From positions 1-64,000 of the forward strand of contig JAVTVJ010000859.1 of assembly GCA_034509425.1 (NCBI GenBank): a stretch of DNA of 64,000 bases, in the 5' to 3' direction. The position numbers and the translations under genes were made by a program. How positions within the stretch are numbered: the first letter of the stretch is position 1; every line of letters begins with the position of its first letter. The notes under the pieces are model-generated. The model made no database searches, had not been told where the DNA came from, and was given only the letters and a program-made list of their open reading frames with translations. The stretch comes from Eopsaltria australis (Eukaryota; Chordata; Aves; Passeriformes; Petroicidae). Below, piece by piece: positions 60,801 through 64,000 of this stretch.

Positions 60801-61190
60801 AGTCAAGCCTGTTTCTGATTTTACTACGTCTCAATCAATCTGAATTTCATTTTATCCTCTTAGTATTTTCCATTTTTCCTCCCACGAATCTGCAGCGCCA
60901 CAAGTTTTGAGATACCAGCCCAAGAGAGGAACATTTCATGCCAGATGAATTATTGCTGTTGACCTTTAGTTGGGAGGAGAAAAAGAATTTCCTGCCACGT
61001 ACTTCTTTTTCTCCTTGTTTTGTAACAAACCTAAATCGAGGGCTAATTCACTTAGCGCTGTAATGAAAACGAGGTAATTCACTTAAAATAAATGTTACCC
61101 CGGACCAGCACGGCCGTGGGAATGCAGTTTGACCCCGTGCCTTTGGATTTGCTGCTGCATCCATCTCCTGGGTGCTGTCTGTGCGTGTAG
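57818..61190 (+). other. SFMBT2: Introns M-N (57818-59296) and N-O (59470-61190), interrupted by exon N
   Basis: No mobile element is recognised in either. Just before exon O a block (about 60860-61090) keeps several CpGs and an 11-base direct repeat TAATTCACTTA. A low-complexity T9 tract lies at about 59881-59891. Confidence 0.8.
59297..59469 (+). CDS. SFMBT2: SFMBT2 exon N: basic, NLS-like tract
   Basis: The acceptor is TTTCTCCAG and the donor GCAGAG|GTTTGT (weak). It encodes (T)[18 protein letters not shown], then [18 protein letters not shown], then [21 protein letters not shown]. Three basic clusters (KRKK, RRRKRRK, KKRR) form a probable multipartite nuclear localisation signal. The tail SNAAGSAE is Ser/Ala-rich and differs from the human version I recall. 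Length is 173 nt; it ends in phase 0. Confidence 0.94.
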
Positions 61191-61439
61191 GAGAGCGAGG
61201 AGGACGAGCCGGACGCGATGGAGGACGAGACGGGCAGCGAGGAGACGAGCTCGGAGCTGAGGGATGACCAGACGGACACGTCCTCGGCTGAGGTCCCTTC
61301 TGCCAGGCCCCGGCGAGTGGTCACTCTGCGGAGCAGCACCGAGCTGGACAGGCCTCCCCCCACTGAGAGAGCCCGGCGGAGCCGCAGACCCCAGCCCCAC
61401 TCCTGCAGCGAGGGAGACAAGGGCGCACCAGCCAAGGAA
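61191..61439 (+). CDS. SFMBT2: SFMBT2 exon O: acidic low-complexity region
   Basis: The acceptor is CTGTGCGTGTAG and the donor AAGGAA|GTGAGT. It encodes [20 protein letters not shown], then [20 protein letters not shown], then a region rich in Arg, Pro and Ser. The first half is acidic, the second basic ([13 protein letters not shown]). At 249 nt it is symmetric (phase 0-0), so it could be skipped in frame. CpG and GC content are far above flanking intron. The region is expected to be disordered and to tether the SAM domain. Confidence 0.94.
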
Positions 61440-63740
61440 GTGAGTGTGTCCATTTGATAGCAAAGTTCCTCCTAAATTAGCCTTCAGTGCCAAGCCTTCC
61501 TGGTCTGAGGAAGGCATCCCTTGCCCTGGTTCTCCACACAAGGTGGTTTACTTCATAAAAACCTTTCTTCTTTATGTTTGTAGGAAATTAAGCAAGAAGA
61601 GGAAGAGAAGCTTGTCCTGGACAGTAACCCACTAGAGTGGACTGTGACTGATGTCGTGAGGTTTATTAAACTCACCGACTGTGCACCCCTTGCCAAAATA
61701 TTTCAGGAGCAGGTAGAAGTCCTTTTGTCACTTGTCCCTTTGTGTCTGTGGTGCCTGTTTGTGTAGCAGCACATCCCACCTTGCTAGCTGGGCCTGGGGC
61801 TTTGGTAAAGAGATCATGACCAGAGCTCAGATCCATTTGGCCAAGTTAAGACACCAATTTTTGCCAGACGTGAAAACCCTGAGAAACTTGAGTCAGAGCC
61901 TTGCCAGATCCTCAGAGAGTCCAGAAACTCAATAGCCTTGTGAAAAACCCTTGTGGAAAGCAGGAGGTTTAGTCCTTTCATGCCAAGGTCCATGGTGCCA
62001 TACTGATGTCTCATAGGTAGGAACCTCGGTGTAAAAACAGGTAGTGGTTACCTGGTACATACCAGGCCTTCTCCTGGCCACGTGGGTTCCATCCTGTTCT
62101 GAAATACTGGCCTGGGAAGCAGAAAAGTGCTGCTTGAAGCCAAAACTGGCTGTCTTAATTCTGCCATTAACACCAAGATGCCTCGAGTGTGTAGACACCT
62201 AATTCCTGTGTTCCTTGGAAGATCTGCCAGTCAGGCCTTGGATGATCTAAATTTAGGAGATGCCAGTCTTCTCCCCATTAAGTTGATAGATTTGTAGGAG
62301 CAGAAGCCAATGTTCTTCATCTCAATTGAGCCAGTGTGAGCATGTAAAATTTATATGGAAAGAGCCATTCCTTGGCTAATGAGTAGCAGCCACTGCTGAG
62401 GGTAAAGGGCAGCACTAACGAGCCGTAGTTAGGAAGAAGCAAGTGTGGTTAATTAGTCAGTGGTGTGGCCAACTGCTCATTGAGCTGTCTCTCATTCTTC
62501 TCCATGGATAACTGTGGCTGCTGTGGCTGGGAGAAGGTGAAGGGTGAGTCTGGAGCGAGTGAAACTCTCCAGAGCAGGATGCTGCAGTTGCTGTGTCACA
62601 GCGAGCTCCAACCATTTGTTAACCAGCCTGGAACAGTGCCAGGCCTTGGAAGCCAACCCTGTCTCTCCTTTGCCAGAGAGTTTTATAGGGACTTGAATCA
62701 AACACAGATGACTGGAGCTTTTCCTTGTGAAGCTCTGGTGCAATGGTCCATGCCAGCAACCTTCAGGGGAGGATGAACCTGTGCTGTGGATAGTCCTGAT
62801 CAAAGCAGCACTTCAGGTGTCTAAATCCTCCTTGTGTTCAATGCTGCCTAATCAGGGCTATTCTGGGCAGGTTATGTTGGCTGTGAGTTGCTGTGCATAG
62901 ACTCTGATCCTCCCTAAGGGGTAAAAAACAGTTTTGTGGCTTGATCATCTCAGCCCATTAAAGGATAAAGAGAACTTGAGCTCTTCCTAAGAAGAGGATC
63001 ATAACGCCAACAGATGTCCTCAATAAAATTGTTCCTCTGAGGTGCTGGTTCATGGAGTTTTGTGCATGGTTATGCTTGAGGGAAAGACATGACCCCCAGA
63101 GAGGGTCCTGAGGGAAAGACAGGGCCTCCTTTCCAGCCTACACCATTATGGGATTGTGGGACATTAGGGATTGCAAGGGCTCTGGGTGCTCCAGGCCCCT
63201 CTTCCTTGGTCATTCAGCAGTGGAACAAGGCAGGTCCTGCTTGGATGTGGGGACAGGGCATGGACCAAGGCAGACATAAAACTGTGCTGAAAAACTGGCC
63301 CATAAAACTGGGCCAGAGGAAGTGGGGAAAGCAGCTGACTTGGCAGTGGGACCAGCATCAGTTTCTCCATTCAGCTCCCTCCTGTGTCTCTTGGCTGCCT
63401 GCCCTTTGTTTCAGTTCCTCAGGCATGAAATGGGACTGATCAGATCTCTGTGGACTCTGCAGAGGTTCTGAAGGTGATCCCTCATTTCAGCAGCTGGGAG
63501 GCTTTTCCTAAACTGGGGGTTAAGGTGAGAACCTTTGAAGAGACACTGGACAACTTCTGCAAAAACATGTTGTATCTCAGGGGAAGGAGATGGGCAGTGT
63601 CAAAGTGTGAGAAAAAAGCAGAGGACAAAAGAACTTAATTTTTACAGCAAACTTCCCTTCTTGTTCCTCCAAACTTGCTTGTGCATTCTGCCCTCCAGAC
63701 TCCACAAATGAAACCATTTTCCCTGTGTTTCTTTCCCCAG
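61440..63740 (+). other. SFMBT2: Introns O-P (61440-61583, 144 nt) and P-Q (61713-63740), interrupted by exon P
   Basis: Intron O-P is the shortest in the window; read through in frame it meets a TGA after five codons. Intron P-Q shows no repeat or RNA element that I can name. Confidence 0.85.
61584..61712 (+). CDS. SFMBT2: SFMBT2 exon P: start of SAM domain
   Basis: The acceptor is TTATGTTTGTAG and the donor GAGCAG|GTAGAA (weak at +4 to +6). It encodes [20 protein letters not shown], then [20 protein letters not shown], then [17 protein letters not shown] is the first helix of the Polycomb-type SAM domain (compare SCMH1, PHC). Such SAM domains mediate homo- or hetero-oligomerisation of Polycomb proteins. 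Length is 129 nt (phase 0-0); skipping would keep frame but destroy the SAM fold. The intron before it is only 144 nt. Confidence 0.96.
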
Positions 63741-63881
63741 GACATCGATGGCCAGGCCCTCCTGCTGCTGACTCTGCCCACGGTGCAGGAGTGCATGGAG
63801 CTGAAGCTGGGTCCAGCCATCAAACTGTGCCACCAGATCGAGCGAGTAAAAGTTGCTTTCTATGCACAATACGCCAACTGA
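63741..63881 (+). CDS. SFMBT2: SFMBT2 exon Q: end of SAM domain and stop codon
   Basis: The acceptor is TCTTTCCCCAG. It reads [20 protein letters not shown], then [20 protein letters not shown], then YAQYAN and TGA at 63879-63881. IDGQALLLL and LKLGPAIKL are the diagnostic SAM helices of Scm-like proteins. The C-terminus YAQYAN separates SFMBT2 from SFMBT1. The stop lies 119 nt before the window edge. Confidence 0.97.
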   Translation, partial: DIDGQALLLLTLPTVQECMELKLGPAIKLCHQIERVKVAFYAQYAN

Positions 63882-64000
63882 CTGCACTTCTCCGTTCCTT
63901 CCTGTCCTGCTCCTTGCTCCCTGCCTTTTTTTACCATTTCAACTTGTTCAAGGGGTTTTCTTCCCCCATATCCTTTTTCTTTTCCGAGAACAAGTGGAAT
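63882..64000 (+). other. SFMBT2: Start of SFMBT2 3' UTR
   Basis: The sequence after the stop is pyrimidine-rich (CTGCACTTCTCCGTTCC and following). No AATAAA polyadenylation signal is seen before the window ends, so the 3' UTR continues beyond it. Confidence 0.8.

Larger units (their letters stand above)
10771..64000 (+). other. SFMBT2: SFMBT2 gene, 3' three-quarters (17 coding exons plus start of 3' UTR)
   Basis: Seventeen exons, each bounded by AG acceptors and GT donors, join in frame into 745 complete codons and a stop. The protein order (MBT2, MBT3, MBT4, SLED-type domain, basic tract, acidic tract, SAM) is that of the SFMBT family. Specific strings such as [41 protein letters not shown] and the C-terminus [10 protein letters not shown] fit SFMBT2 better than its paralogue SFMBT1, whose tail I recall as ending FAFYEQFAN. 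The family is known for nuclear repressors that work with YY1-type DNA-binding proteins in Polycomb complexes such as PhoRC. The first exons, MBT1 and the promoter are not in the window. Exon letters A-Q are local labels; if the human 21-exon structure holds they would be exons 5-21 (inference). Confidence 0.96.

Noticed and set aside
1..64000. CRISPR arrays, bacterial mobile elements, tRNA or rRNA genes
   Set aside because: No regularly spaced repeats, cloverleaf or rRNA-like sequence seen; the DNA is clearly a vertebrate intron-exon landscape.

Overview
The window is vertebrate nuclear DNA, almost certainly from a bird and probably a songbird. The host call rests on many scattered fragments of the avian LINE CR1, including its terminal ATTCTATGATTCT motif, on AT-rich CpG-poor introns, and on a solo-LTR-like element that resembles songbird retroviral LTRs. 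No bacterial operons, CRISPR arrays, tRNAs or rRNAs are visible.

There is one supportable gene. Seventeen coding exons on the + strand (10771 to 63881) give an unbroken in-frame chain of 745 complete codons plus a stop. I recognise it as SFMBT2 (Scm-like with four MBT domains 2), a Polycomb-type chromatin repressor. The human protein is about 894 residues, so roughly 148 N-terminal residues (including MBT repeat 1) and the promoter lie upstream of the window. Exons A-B encode MBT repeat 2, C-E repeat 3, F-H repeat 4, I-J a basic linker, K-M the SLED-type DNA-binding domain, N a nuclear-localisation-like basic tract, O an acidic low-complexity region, and P-Q the C-terminal SAM domain. The stop is TAC-GCC-AAC-TGA, and the 3' UTR runs off the right edge.

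Layout: 1-10770 is intron. 10771-19219 holds exons A-C. A large 11.6 kb intron (19220-30846) carries two CpG clusters and a perfect hairpin. 30847-46734 holds exons D-K. A 4.8 kb intron (46735-51559) holds the LTR. 51560-63881 holds exons L-Q. At least 17 CR1 pieces lie in both orientations; the longest (34284-34805) is in intron E-F, and a reverse-transcriptase-region piece (53725-54165) is in intron L-M.

I found no undescribed biological system. The observations most worth checking are the two intronic CpG clusters, one carrying an RFX X-box-like site; several AT-rich or CpG-retaining blocks that look like candidate conserved enhancers; two strong inverted repeats that could fold as RNA hairpins; the antisense LTR; and the lack of a complete canonical methyl-lysine cage in the MBT repeats visible here. 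Conservation, expression and repeat-family claims need alignment or database searches that I could not run.
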